From assembly GCA_014379885.1 (NCBI GenBank), contig JACMKW010000233.1, positions 1 to 11,151 of the forward strand: a stretch of DNA of 11,151 nt, read 5' to 3'. The notes under the pieces are model-generated. The model saw only the letters and a program-made list of their open reading frames with translations, ran no database searches and was not told the origin of the DNA. This DNA comes from Rhizobacter sp. Its GTDB lineage: Bacteria; Pseudomonadota; Gammaproteobacteria; Burkholderiales; Burkholderiaceae. Within the stretch, counting starts at the first letter, position 1. Each line of letters opens with the position of its first letter. Below are positions 1 to 7,390 of the stretch, piece after piece. The position numbers and the translations under genes are program-made.

Positions 1-1334
1 ATGTTGTAGCGGCGGTACTGCGCGCTTTGCATCTTGTGGCCCTCGAACACCACACACGATGCCTGGGTTGATTCGCCAGCGGTGTGGCTGATGTCGAAAC
101 ACTCGATGCGGAATGTGTCGAGGTTCTCCGGCGCCAAGTCGAGTGCGTCGACCAGGGCACGCGTGCGTGCCTGCTGTGAGCCCTCTTCAGACAGCAGCCT
201 CGTGAGCTTGATGTCGGCACCCTGGATGCACATGTCCAGCCAGGCGCGGCGTGAGTCGCGCGGCTGGTGCTGGGCCGTTACCTTGATGCCGCTGTGCAAC
301 GAGAGTGCCCCGATCAGCGCCTTGTCGATGGTGTGGCTCAGCACCAGCAAGGGCGGCACGGCGCTGTCCAAGTAGTGCTGGGCGACGAAGGCCTCCAGCA
401 CCTGCACCTCGGTGGCATCGTCCACATGCGTGGGGAAGTAAGGTCGGTCGCCAAGATGACGCCCGCCGCGCACCATGGCGAGGTTCACACAGGCCCGACC
501 GCCCTGCACCTTCACGGCCAGGATGTCGGCGTCTTTGGTTGTCACGCCGGTGTTGTCTTCTACCGACTGCTGGTGCAACACCTTGGACAAGGCACCCAGC
601 TGATTGCGGATTTCGGCCGCCTGCTCGAACTCCAGCGCGTCGGCGTGCACCATCATCTGCGACTGCAGCGTGTCCATCACCTCCTGCTGTTCACCCAGCA
701 GAAAGCGCTCGGCGTTGGCCACGTCGCGTGCGTACTCTTCGGCGCTGATGTATTGCACACACGGCCCAGAGCAGCGTTTGATCTGATACAGCAAACAGGG
801 CCGCGTGCGGTTGTTGAACACCGAGTCTTCGCAGGTGCGCAGCTTGAACACCTTTTGCAGCATCTGGATCGACTCCTTCACCGCCCAGGCACTCGGGTAA
901 GGGCCGAAGTAGCGGTGCCGCCTGTCCACCGAGCCGCGGTAATACGCCATGCGCGGATAAGCGTGCGAGGCGATCTTGAGATACGGGTAGCTCTTGTCGT
1001 CGCGGAACAGAATGTTGTAGCGCGGGTTGAGCGTCTTGATGAGGTTGTTTTCGAGCAGCAGCGCCTCGGCCTCGGAGCGCACGACCGTTGTCTCCATGCG
1101 CACGATCTTGGTCACCATGTGGCCGATGCGGGTGCCACCGTGGTTCTTCTGGAAGTAGTTCGACACGCGCTTCTTCAGATCGCGTGCCTTGCCCACGTAG
1201 AGCACGGCGCCTTGTGCATCGAAGTAGCGGTAGACGCCGGGCAAGCCGGGCAACGCGGCCACGTCGGTCAGCAGTTGCTGGCGCGCTGGGTCGCTCGGCT
1301 CGTCGGCAGGAATGACGGGGTCGGTTTCGTTCAT
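1..1334 (-). CDS. uvrC: UvrABC system protein C (excinuclease subunit), 3' end outside window
   Basis: UvrC makes the dual incision around bulky DNA lesions after UvrA/UvrB damage recognition, in the cytoplasm. About 444 residues are visible; the frame stays open to the window edge, so the C-terminal RNase H-like endonuclease and helix-hairpin-helix domains are missing (family length is about 600-680). Seen: the GIY-YIG nuclease domain at about residues 29-105 with GVY (33-35), [11 protein letters not shown] (46-56) and the [11 protein letters not shown] segment; four cysteines (C168, C180, C188, C192) spaced like those reported to bind an iron-sulfur cluster in E. coli UvrC; a UVR (UvrB-binding) motif at about 217-252 with [12 protein letters not shown]; and the conserved QYRRYNI near the edge. 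The ATG at 1334 was chosen because homology begins soon after and no better start lies upstream. No Shine-Dalgarno is visible in front of it, so the message may be nearly leaderless. It is divergent from earP. Confidence 0.97.
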   Translation of the reverse strand, partial: MNETDPVIPADEPSDPARQQLLTDVAALPGLPGVYRYFDAQGAVLYVGKARDLKKRVSNYFQKNHGGTRIGHMVTKIVRMETTVVRSEAEALLLENNLIKTLNPRYNILFRDDKSYPYLKIASHAYPRMAYYRGSVDRRHRYFGPYPSAWAVKESIQMLQKVFKLRTCEDSVFNNRTRPCLLYQIKRCSGPCVQYISAEEYARDVANAERFLLGEQQEVMDTLQSQMMVHADALEFEQAAEIRNQLGALSKVLHQQSVEDNTGVTTKDADILAVKVQGGRACVNLAMVRGGRHLGDRPYFPTHVDDATEVQVLEAFVAQHYLDSAVPPLLVLSHTIDKALIGALSLHSGIKVTAQHQPRDSRRAWLDMCIQGADIKLTRLLSEEGSQQARTRALVDALDLAPENLDTFRIECFDISHTAGESTQASCVVFEGHKMQSAQYRRYN

Positions 1335-1368
1335 CGGAGGCGAATTGTGCCGCCTCGATAATCCATGC
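1335..1368. promoter_or_regulatory. Overlapping divergent promoters for uvrC and earP (candidate)
   Basis: Only 34 bases separate the two divergent start codons. On the plus strand GATAAT (1357-1362) ends six bases before the earP ATG at 1369. On the minus strand CACAAT (1344-1349) ends nine bases before the uvrC ATG at 1334. If these are -10 boxes, both transcripts would begin at or within a few bases of the start codon, so they would be leaderless or nearly so. Neither has a good -35 hexamer, and each -35 position would fall on the other gene's start. An alternative uvrC -10 is GATTAT (minus strand, 1358-1363), which would leave a leader of roughly 17 bases. The assignment rests on position and -10 resemblance only. 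Confidence 0.4.
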
Positions 1369-2385
1369 ATGCAATGGGATGTGTTCTGCCGCGTGGTCGA
1401 CAACTTCGGTGACATCGGCGTGTGCTGGCGCCTCGCCGCCGACCTGGCTTCGCGCGGCGAACAAGTGCGCCTATGGGTGGACGACGCGTCGGCGCTGGCC
1501 TGGATGGCGCCGGCCGGATCGCGGGGCGTAACGGTGCTGCCTTGGGCCGACCCATTGCCCGAGGCCGCGCCTGGTGATGTGGTGATCGAAGCCTTCGGCT
1601 GCGAGCTGCCTGCCACGTTCGTCGAGTGCATGGCCCGGGCCGCCAGGCCGCCGACTTGGATCAACCTCGAATACCTCAGCGCCGAGGCCTATGTGGAGCG
1701 CAGCCACCGCCTGCCCTCGCCCCAGCTCAGCGGCCCAGGCCGTGGGCTCACAAAATGGTTCTTCTATCCCGGCTTCTCACCCGCTACCGGCGGCCTGATC
1801 CGTGAGCCGGGTTTGATGCAGGCACAACAACAGTTCGACCGCAGCGTCTGGCTGCGGCAGCAGGGCATCGTCCCCCACGAGGGCGAGCGCCTGGTCAGCC
1901 TGTTCGGCTATGACAACCCGGCGCAGGCCGCGCTGCTGGCCGCACTGGCCGAGGCTCCCACCCTGCTGTTGCTTACCCCGGGCGCAACGCCGCCGCCAGC
2001 GCTTCCCGGCGGCATGCGCATCCTGCGCCTGCCCTACCTTTCGCAGCCCGGCTACGACCGCCTGCTGTGGAGCTGCGACCTGAACTTCGTGCGCGGCGAA
2101 GACTCATTTGTTCGCGCCCAGTGGGCCGGGCGCCCCTTTGTGTGGCAGATCTACCCTCAGCACGATGGCGCCCACGCGGCCAAGCTGGGTGCGTTTCTTG
2201 AGCGCTTCCCGCCAGTAGCCGGGCTGCACGAACTCTGGTTGGGCTGGAACGGCCTGGCCGCTATGCCCACTTGCCTACCGCCTCTCGCGCCATGGGAGGC
2301 GCAGTGTCAAGCCTGGCGTGAAGAGTTGTTGACCCAGGTCGACTTGGCCACCCAGTTGATCGGCCTGGCCACCGAATCACGCTAA
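1369..2385 (+). CDS. earP: EF-P arginine-32 rhamnosyltransferase EarP
   Basis: EarP transfers rhamnose from dTDP-L-rhamnose to Arg32 of elongation factor P, the modification that activates EF-P in many beta- and some gammaproteobacteria. It is an inverting GT-B glycosyltransferase. Seen: the N-terminal [13 protein letters not shown] motif (residues 11-23) with D11 and D15, which match the conserved aspartate pair reported as essential in this family; [10 protein letters not shown] (98-106); [12 protein letters not shown] (135-146); and the donor-side motifs [10 protein letters not shown] (242-251) and YPQHDGAH (262-269). The 338-residue length is slightly short compared with about 375-380 for well-studied members. 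The ATG at 1369 starts directly at the family N-terminus (MQWDVFCRV). An in-frame TTG at 1345, just behind GGAGG, would add eight unconserved residues and is less likely. efp follows 80 bases downstream, so enzyme and substrate are neighbours. Confidence 0.96.
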   Translation: MQWDVFCRVVDNFGDIGVCWRLAADLASRGEQVRLWVDDASALAWMAPAGSRGVTVLPWADPLPEAAPGDVVIEAFGCELPATFVECMARAARPPTWINLEYLSAEAYVERSHRLPSPQLSGPGRGLTKWFFYPGFSPATGGLIREPGLMQAQQQFDRSVWLRQQGIVPHEGERLVSLFGYDNPAQAALLAALAEAPTLLLLTPGATPPPALPGGMRILRLPYLSQPGYDRLLWSCDLNFVRGEDSFVRAQWAGRPFVWQIYPQHDGAHAAKLGAFLERFPPVAGLHELWLGWNGLAAMPTCLPPLAPWEAQCQAWREELLTQVDLATQLIGLATESR

Positions 2386-2388
2386 AAT
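2356..2388 (+). promoter_or_regulatory. Candidate efp promoter overlapping the earP stop codon
   Basis: TAAAAT (2383-2388) contains the TAA stop of earP and fits a -10 box. It would give a transcript start near 2395 and a leader of about 70 bases in front of efp. The nearest -35-like hexamer, TTGATC (2356-2361), sits 21 bases upstream, longer than the usual 16-18, so the -35 is doubtful. A separate promoter is expected because EF-P is needed in much larger amounts than EarP, but that is inference. The leader (2389-2465) shows no evident structure apart from a weak ribosome binding site, CGGAAA, five bases before the ATG. Confidence 0.35.
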
Positions 2389-2465
2389 CCGAGGCTTTGC
2401 GCGTTCTGGTGCACGAACATCCGGCGCGCGCTCCCCAACGCTCACGCAAGCACACGGAAATCGTT

Positions 2466-3020
2466 ATGAAGATCGCTCAAGAAATTCGCGCAGGCAATGT
2501 GATCATGCACGGCAAGGACCCTATGGTTGTCCTGCGCACCGAATACAGCCGCGGCGGCCGCAATTCCGCCACCGTGCGCATGAAGTTGAAGAGCCTGGTC
2601 GGCAGTTCGGGCACTGAAGTCGTCTTCAAGGCCGATGACAAGATGGATCAGGTCATCCTCGACAAGAAGGAATGCACCTACTCCTACTTCGCCGACCCGA
2701 TGTACGCCATCATGGATGCCGACTACAACCAGTTCGAGGTGGAATCCGAGAACATGGGCGATGCCATCCAGTACCTGGAAGACGCGATGCCCGTCGAAGT
2801 GGTGTTCTACGACGGCAAGGCCATCTCGGTCGAACTGCCCACCAGCCTGGTGCGCGAAGTCACCTACACCGAGCCGGCCGTCAAGGGTGATACCTCGGGC
2901 AAGGTGCTCAAGCCCGCTAAGCTGGCAACCGGTTTCGAGATCGCGGTGCCGCTGTTCGTGGAAACCGGCGACAAGATCGAAATCGATACCCGCACCCACG
3001 AGTACCGCAAGCGCGTGTAA
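2466..3020 (+). CDS. efp: Elongation factor P, arginine-32 type
   Basis: EF-P binds between the ribosomal P and E sites and stimulates peptide bond formation when ribosomes stall on consecutive prolines. The 184-residue length is normal for the family. Seen: an N-terminal KOW-like domain beginning [13 protein letters not shown]; the modification loop SRGGRNSA with arginine at residue 32, where E. coli has lysine 34; the middle OB domain with [11 protein letters not shown]; and the C-terminal OB domain ending [17 protein letters not shown]. Arg32 next to earP indicates rhamnosylation rather than the EpmA/EpmB beta-lysylation pathway. The ATG at 2466 matches the family N-terminus; an upstream in-frame start at 2397 would add 23 unconserved residues and is rejected. 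A strong intrinsic terminator follows 23 bases after the stop codon. Confidence 0.98.
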   Translation: MKIAQEIRAGNVIMHGKDPMVVLRTEYSRGGRNSATVRMKLKSLVGSSGTEVVFKADDKMDQVILDKKECTYSYFADPMYAIMDADYNQFEVESENMGDAIQYLEDAMPVEVVFYDGKAISVELPTSLVREVTYTEPAVKGDTSGKVLKPAKLATGFEIAVPLFVETGDKIEIDTRTHEYRKRV

Positions 3021-3043
3021 CGCCTTCGGCCAAAGACGATGGC

Positions 3044-3071
3044 GGGCCCGCTTTGCGGGCCCTTCTCTTTT
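3044..3071 (+). terminator. Intrinsic terminator after efp
   Basis: A perfect eight-base-pair stem, GGGCCCGC (3044-3051) with GCGGGCCC (3055-3062), closes a TTT loop and is followed by a T-rich tract TTCTCTTTT (3063-3071). This is a standard rho-independent terminator. It separates efp from the DUF3445 gene, which starts only 20 bases further on. Confidence 0.9.
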
Positions 3072-3090
3072 ATGGGCATCATGCGTTCCC

Positions 3091-4020
3091 ATGGCTTTCG
3101 ATTTCGCCAGCATCTCCGCCCCCTTTCGCATGCAACCCGGTTTGCGCCGGCTGGCCACGGGTGCCCCGCAGCTCACGCCCAACCGGCCCGGTGACCGCGC
3201 GCTGCGCGAGAAGCTTGCTGTACTCAGCGCCTATGCGTCTCAGGCTTTGCTCAGCTCACCGGGTTTCGACGCCGGCCCCGCCCTGCAAGCCCTGAGCGAG
3301 CAAGCTGCTCGCGAACATCCCGACGCATGGTCAGCCGACACCCATCACGCCCATTGGCTGGGCTGGTCTGTGCAAGGCGACGAACCCCAACAGCACGGCG
3401 ATGCGGCGCCTGAAGTCGGCATTTGCCTGCGCGCACTGCCCTCGCAGTGGCGCCTGCCCGCCCTGCTCTGCCTGGCGTTCGCTGAAGACTTCGCCCTCAT
3501 CGACGGCAGCACCGCTCACATTCCCTGGCTGGCGGTATGCCTGCCTTCGGGCTGGGCACCTGAAGAAAAAATCGGTCGCCACTTCGCGCAGGTGCACGCA
3601 CCGGTGGCCGACAACCAGTTGCTGGTGACGGCCAGCGATCACCTCGCTCGATTGGTGACAGGCACCGACCGCTGGGAGCGCTTCGTCTGGACGATCACCC
3701 GCCACCCGCGCCTGCATGCCCACCCTGCACGGCAAGACCCCGCGCCCTGGCCCGCTGACGCTCACCCGGATCAACTCGCGCAGCGCGCCTTCTTTCGCAC
3801 CGAGCACCAGACCTTCATCCCCTTGCCCGACTTGAAGCAAGCTGTCTTCACCATCCATGTGAACCTGACGCCGCTCACCGAGGCATTGCCCAGCGCCGCA
3901 CACGCACGGCAGGTGCACGACGCGCTCGCCAGCATGAGCCCCGCCGTGCTGGCCTACCGCGGCCTCGCTGACGCACGCGATCGACTGCTGGTTTGGCTGA
4001 CTGCTCAGATGAGCGCATGA
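3091..4020 (+). CDS. DUF3445 protein, heme-dependent oxidative N-demethylase alpha-subunit-like
   Basis: This 309-residue protein belongs to the family long called DUF3445. A studied member is the alpha subunit of a heme-dependent oxidative N-demethylase acting on dimethylamine. Motifs seen: LPSGW (151-155), EKIGRHFAQVHAPV (159-172), an ERFVWTITRHPRLHAHP segment (196-212), RTEHQTF (236-242) followed by LP and an AVFTI strand, and a C-terminal MSPAVLAYRG (282-291). No signal peptide or membrane segment is visible, so it is probably cytoplasmic. Genes for the partner subunits of the demethylase are absent nearby, so the real substrate is unknown. The ATG at 3091 is the first in-frame start after the efp terminator; no clear ribosome binding site or promoter is seen in the short gap. 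Its last four bases, ATGA (4017-4020), hold the mnmC start, which suggests translational coupling. Confidence 0.85.
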   Translation: MAFDFASISAPFRMQPGLRRLATGAPQLTPNRPGDRALREKLAVLSAYASQALLSSPGFDAGPALQALSEQAAREHPDAWSADTHHAHWLGWSVQGDEPQQHGDAAPEVGICLRALPSQWRLPALLCLAFAEDFALIDGSTAHIPWLAVCLPSGWAPEEKIGRHFAQVHAPVADNQLLVTASDHLARLVTGTDRWERFVWTITRHPRLHAHPARQDPAPWPADAHPDQLAQRAFFRTEHQTFIPLPDLKQAVFTIHVNLTPLTEALPSAAHARQVHDALASMSPAVLAYRGLADARDRLLVWLTAQMSA

Positions 4021-5999
4021 ACACGCGGCCCATCGTCACGGCGCCGCTGAGCTTCAACGACGACGGCATTCCTTACTCCAGCGCCTACCAAGATATCTAC
4101 CACCCGCTGGCCGGCGCCTTCACGCAAGCCAGGCACGTGTTTCTCGGCGGCAACGCGCTGCCGCAGCGCTGGCAAAAGCCGACGCACCAACGAGACCACT
4201 TCGTGATTCTGGAAACCGGCTTCGGGCTGGGCAACAACTTTCTGGCCACCTGGCAAGCCTGGCGCGAAGACCCGGCGCGCTGCGACCGCCTGGTCTTCAT
4301 CTCCATCGAACAAAGCCCGTTGAGCGCTGATGACATGCGCCTCGCCCATGCGCACTCGCCGGCCGCTGCGCTGGCGTCTGAGCTGATCGCCGCCTGGCCA
4401 CCGCTCACCCACAACCTGCACTGCCTCGATTTCGAACAAGGCCAAGTGCAATTGCTGCTGGCGCTGGGCGACGTGAGCACCTGGTTGCCTGAACTGGAGG
4501 CACGCGTCGATGCCTTCTACGTCGACGGCTTTGCACTCGCGCGCAACCCGCTGATGTGGCAGCCGCGGATCTTCAAGGCCTTTGCGCGCCTGGCCGCGCC
4601 CGACGCCACGTTGGCCACCTGGACGGCCGCGCACACCGTGCGCGAAGGCCTGCGCGCGGCCGGTTTCGCGGTGCGTGAGACACAAGAGGCACAAGAGGCA
4701 CAAGAGGCAAAAGAGGCCCAGGGCGGCGCCGGCAAACGCGACATCACACTGGCCCGCTACGCCCCTGCTTTCGCGCCACGCCACGCGCCGTCACGCATCA
4801 CCCACGTTGCGAAGCAAAAGCGCGCAGTGATCGTGGGCGCGGGCCTCGCAGGTTGTTCCACCGCCTGGGCACTGGCCGAACAAGGCTGGCACTGCACGGT
4901 GCTCGACCGGCAAGCCGAACCTGCACAAGAAACCTCCGGCAACCCCGCTGGCCTGTTTCACGGCATCGTGAATGCGCATGACGGTACACACGCGCGTTTC
5001 AACCGGGCAGCTGCCTTACACGCCCAGCATCTGGCGGGTGTCACAGCGCAAGGGCTGCTGCGACTGGACAGTGCCGACACAGCAGCGATGCGTGCCACGC
5101 TCAACAAGCTCGGTCTGCCCGCCGACTACGTGCGCGCTGTGGATGCTGCACAGGCCAGCGCGCTCAGCGGGCTCGCCTTGCAGCAGTCGGCCTGGTTCTA
5201 CCCCGGTGGTGGCTGGGCCCGCCCTGCAGCGCTTGCGCGTGACTGGTTGGCCCAGGCCTCGCCGCAGGCTGACTTTCGCGGCAGCGTGAAGGTGGATCGT
5301 TTGCACCGAGCCGGCGATGCCTGGCAACTGCTGGATGCGCACGGCCGGGTGATCGACCAAGCCGAAGTGGTGGTGCTGGCCAACGCTGGCGACGCGCTGC
5401 GTCTGCTGGGCCAACCGGCCTGGCCGATCGAAGCCGTGCGCGGGCAAGTCAGCTTCCTCGACCACTCGCACGCCCCTTCGCTCACACTGCCCCGGCTGCC
5501 CGTCGCCGGCTCAGGCTATCTGCTGCCCGATATCGATGGCTGCGCCCTTTTCGGCGCCACCTCGCAACCCCGCGACATGGACGCTGCGGTTCGCAGCGAC
5601 GATCACACCGCCAACCTCGCACAGCTCTCACACTTGTTGGGTGAGCCCGTTGATGTGCCCAGCTCGGCACTGCAGGGGCGCACCGGCTGGCGATGGGTCG
5701 CGCAAGACAAGCTGCCGGTGATCGGCGCGGTGCCCGATGCCACCGCCAGCAGCGGCCGCCCGCTTGATCAGCCGCGTTTTGTGCCGCGCGTGAAAGGCCT
5801 GTATGTGTTCACCGCGCTCGGTTCGCGCGGCATCACCTGGTCGGCGCTCGGCGCACGTACCCTGGCTTCGCTCATCACCGGCGCGCCTTCACCGCTGGAG
5901 GCCAGCCTGCTCGACGCCATCGACCCCGCGCGCTTCGTCAGCCGCGCGGTGCGGAGCCAAGCCAGTCGCGAATCAGGGCATACACCCGCGGATGATTGA
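4017..5999 (+). CDS. mnmC: Bifunctional tRNA (mnm5s2U34)-methyltransferase / FAD-dependent cmnm5(s2)U34 oxidoreductase MnmC
   Basis: MnmC finishes the wobble-uridine modification of certain tRNAs. The C-terminal FAD domain converts cmnm5(s2)U34 to nm5(s2)U34, and the N-terminal domain methylates this to mnm5(s2)U34 with S-adenosylmethionine. The 660 residues match the usual fused length (668 in E. coli). Seen: the SAM-binding ETGFGLGNNFL (66-76) and the catalytic-region DGFALARNPLMW (170-181) in the methyltransferase half; a glutamine/glutamate/alanine-rich linker (222-235) made by a 9-bp DNA repeat; the FAD Rossmann motif GAGLAG (274-279); SGNPAGLFHG (307-316); and a C-terminal FTALGSRGITWS. 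The ATG at 4017 overlaps the preceding stop codon; a TTG at 3993 would only add eight residues. The last 62 bases overlap the convergent hydrolase gene. Confidence 0.96.
   Translation: MNTRPIVTAPLSFNDDGIPYSSAYQDIYHPLAGAFTQARHVFLGGNALPQRWQKPTHQRDHFVILETGFGLGNNFLATWQAWREDPARCDRLVFISIEQSPLSADDMRLAHAHSPAAALASELIAAWPPLTHNLHCLDFEQGQVQLLLALGDVSTWLPELEARVDAFYVDGFALARNPLMWQPRIFKAFARLAAPDATLATWTAAHTVREGLRAAGFAVRETQEAQEAQEAKEAQGGAGKRDITLARYAPAFAPRHAPSRITHVAKQKRAVIVGAGLAGCSTAWALAEQGWHCTVLDRQAEPAQETSGNPAGLFHGIVNAHDGTHARFNRAAALHAQHLAGVTAQGLLRLDSADTAAMRATLNKLGLPADYVRAVDAAQASALSGLALQQSAWFYPGGGWARPAALARDWLAQASPQADFRGSVKVDRLHRAGDAWQLLDAHGRVIDQAEVVVLANAGDALRLLGQPAWPIEAVRGQVSFLDHSHAPSLTLPRLPVAGSGYLLPDIDGCALFGATSQPRDMDAAVRSDDHTANLAQLSHLLGEPVDVPSSALQGRTGWRWVAQDKLPVIGAVPDATASSGRPLDQPRFVPRVKGLYVFTALGSRGITWSALGARTLASLITGAPSPLEASLLDAIDPARFVSRAVRSQASRESGHTPADD
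4681..4716 (+). repeat. 9-bp tandem repeat, four copies, inside mnmC
   Basis: CACAAGAGG occurs at 4681-4689, 4690-4698 and 4699-4707, followed by a one-mismatch copy CAAAAGAGG at 4708-4716. The unit is a multiple of three, so copy-number change keeps the reading frame. It encodes repeated QEA/KEA triplets in the linker between the methyltransferase and FAD domains of MnmC. Confidence 0.95.
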
Positions 6000-7185
6000 G
6001 CAGGGCCATGTGGCCCAGACCGGCGAGTTCCACACGTTGCACGTCGCCTATCAGGCTGGCGTCGGATGCACTGGTGGTGGTGACCAGGCCATCACCCAGC
6101 ACCGTGCCCACCATCGGCCCCATCATCGCGTCGGCCTCATCGGCCAGGCTGCCGGCCACGAGGCGCAGGGCCAGACCTTCTGTGCGGCGCTTCCTGCCTT
6201 TCAGGCCATGGCGCAAATCCTTGATGCCCTGGCTGCGCGCATTGGCGATGGTGCCCAGCGGCTGGGTCACGTTTGACAGGCTCAGCGCTGCGGCCACGAA
6301 ATGGCCCAGCTTCTCCAACGTCGCACCTTGGTGCGGCGAGCCCAGGCAGATCACAGTGCGCACGCGTTGGCGCCAGGCAGCATCGGCCTCGGTGGCCTGC
6401 TCGCACAGCTGTCGCGCCACCAACCCACCCATGCTGTGGCCGACCAGCACGATCTCGCGCACATGCGGCGGGGCACTGCTCATCAGTTGTGCCAGTTGGG
6501 TGCCCAGCTGCTGCGCGTTGTCGGCGATGGCCAGGCCCGTGTTGTAGCGAAGGTAAACGGCGCTGATGCCTAGTTCATCGTGAAGCAAGGCGCCGTAGCT
6601 CGCACCTTCGCGATCCCAGGGCGAGCCTCGCCAAGCGTCGGTAAACAATGACCAACTGTGCTCGTCACAAGCCAGTCCATGAATGAACACGCACACGCGT
6701 TCATTCAAGTGAACCAAGGCATCGGGGCGCAGTGCCAGAGGTTGGCCCTGGGCATGCAAACTCATTTGCACCGCCAGCGGGCTGCCAGCTCGGGCCAACG
6801 CGTCACCAGCCGCCGCGTTCAATGCACTGCGAAAGGCCAGCTCGCGGCCAGCGGGCTCGCGCGCAGGGTCCACGAGAAGGCGCTCTGCATTGCCCACCAG
6901 CCCCAGAAGGGCTCCCGTGCCATGCCGCACGGCGGCGTACACACCCGTGGTGATGGCATCGTGCGCACCTTGCACCAGGCGGGCAGACACCGAGAGGCCC
7001 GGCACTTTTTGCAGGGCATCGAAAGTCTTGCCGGAGATCGCGTTGTGCATTTCCTGCACACGCGAGGTGGTGGCCTGGATGCCGGCCTTGAACGCCGGGG
7101 CGTAGGTTGCTGGCGCACTGGTTGGTGCCGCCCCGACAGGTGGGGCAGCAGTGCTGCCGGCTTCAGGCTTGCGGCGCTTGACCAC
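5938..7185 (-). CDS. Alpha/beta hydrolase, lipase-like, with an extra N-terminal region
   Basis: A 415-residue protein with a clear alpha/beta hydrolase fold in its second half. Seen: a strand and oxyanion turn VCVFIHGLACDEHSW (164-178), the nucleophile elbow GHSMGG (249-254, Ser251), LGSPHQGA (281-288) as in triacylglycerol lipases and PGAP1-like proteins, a likely acid in GDGLV (Asp365), and a likely histidine in GLGHMALLNHP (His392). The triad assignment is inference from order and spacing. Residues 1-40 are rich in alanine and proline; residues 41-160 look helical and are not assigned. No signal peptide is visible, so an intracellular esterase or lipase is likely; the substrate is unknown. 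The start is a GTG at 7185 because an in-frame stop (7270-7272) precedes it and no ATG lies between; an internal ATG at 7050 is possible but would remove helical sequence. It sits 29 bases behind the small lysine-rich gene, probably in one transcript. Confidence 0.88.
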   Translation of the reverse strand: MVKRRKPEAGSTAAPPVGAAPTSAPATYAPAFKAGIQATTSRVQEMHNAISGKTFDALQKVPGLSVSARLVQGAHDAITTGVYAAVRHGTGALLGLVGNAERLLVDPAREPAGRELAFRSALNAAAGDALARAGSPLAVQMSLHAQGQPLALRPDALVHLNERVCVFIHGLACDEHSWSLFTDAWRGSPWDREGASYGALLHDELGISAVYLRYNTGLAIADNAQQLGTQLAQLMSSAPPHVREIVLVGHSMGGLVARQLCEQATEADAAWRQRVRTVICLGSPHQGATLEKLGHFVAAALSLSNVTQPLGTIANARSQGIKDLRHGLKGRKRRTEGLALRLVAGSLADEADAMMGPMVGTVLGDGLVTTTSASDASLIGDVQRVELAGLGHMALLNHPRVYALIRDWLGSAPRG

Positions 7186-7214
7186 GGGGCGGGCGCCGCG
7201 TTCGCCGTTTTTGA

Positions 7215-7388
7215 TCAGCCGCCGCTCGGCGGGTTGGCCGCGCCGTCTTGCGCGGGCTGCTGCTCGTCTTCACTGCCCGGCTCGGAGCCAGACTTGCGCC
7301 CGGCCTTTTCCTTCAGCTTCTCTTCCTTCTTCTTCTTCTTGGCCATCTCGCGCTGGCGCTTTTCGAATGAGTAATTTGGTTTGGCCAT
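7215..7388 (-). CDS. Small lysine-rich conserved-type hypothetical protein (57 residues)
   Basis: This short frame starts with ATG at 7388, behind a good ribosome binding site (AGGAAGGA, five bases upstream of the ATG), and ends with TGA at 7215-7217. The N-terminal half (MAKPNYSFEKRQREMA, then five lysines and EEKLKEK) is strongly basic and probably helical. The C-terminal half is acidic, rich in Gly, Pro, Ser and Gln, and probably disordered. The MAKPNYSFEKRQRE start resembles small hypothetical proteins I recall from other proteobacteria, but no function is known to me. The basic half would suit nucleic acid or ribosome contact, which is speculation. It lies between rpiA (85 bases upstream) and the hydrolase (29 bases downstream), all on the minus strand. 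Confidence 0.82.
   Translation of the reverse strand: MAKPNYSFEKRQREMAKKKKKEEKLKEKAGRKSGSEPGSEDEQQPAQDGAANPPSGG
7326..7340 (-). repeat. AAG trinucleotide run, five units
   Basis: Five consecutive AAG codons, read on the minus strand, encode Lys17-Lys21 of the 57-residue protein. It is a short, perfect triplet repeat, and length change would keep the frame. Confidence 0.9.
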
Positions 7389-7390
7389 GG

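Noticed and set aside
267..1361. 364-codon plus-strand frame opposite uvrC
   Set aside because: It is the antisense shadow of uvrC: low-complexity His/Val/Leu-rich protein with no recognisable motif, while the minus strand gives a full set of UvrC motifs.
691..1464. 257-codon minus-strand frame over uvrC and the earP start
   Set aside because: Out-of-frame shadow of uvrC, rich in Arg/Ala, and it crosses the divergent promoter region.
2442..3182. 246-codon minus-strand frame opposite efp
   Set aside because: It runs through the efp terminator and is antisense to an unambiguous EF-P; composition is typical of a shadow frame.
3331..3918. 195-codon minus-strand frame opposite the DUF3445 gene
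   Set aside because: GC-rich antisense shadow; the plus strand carries clear family motifs over the same bases.
3993..4016. TTG start for mnmC eight codons upstream of the ATG
   Set aside because: The ATG at 4017 overlaps the previous stop in the common ATGA layout and matches the family N-terminus; the extension is unconserved and inside the DUF3445 gene.
6658..7374. 238-codon plus-strand frame opposite the hydrolase and the small gene
   Set aside because: Antisense to two supported genes; its Ser/Phe-rich end is simply the complement of the lysine codons.
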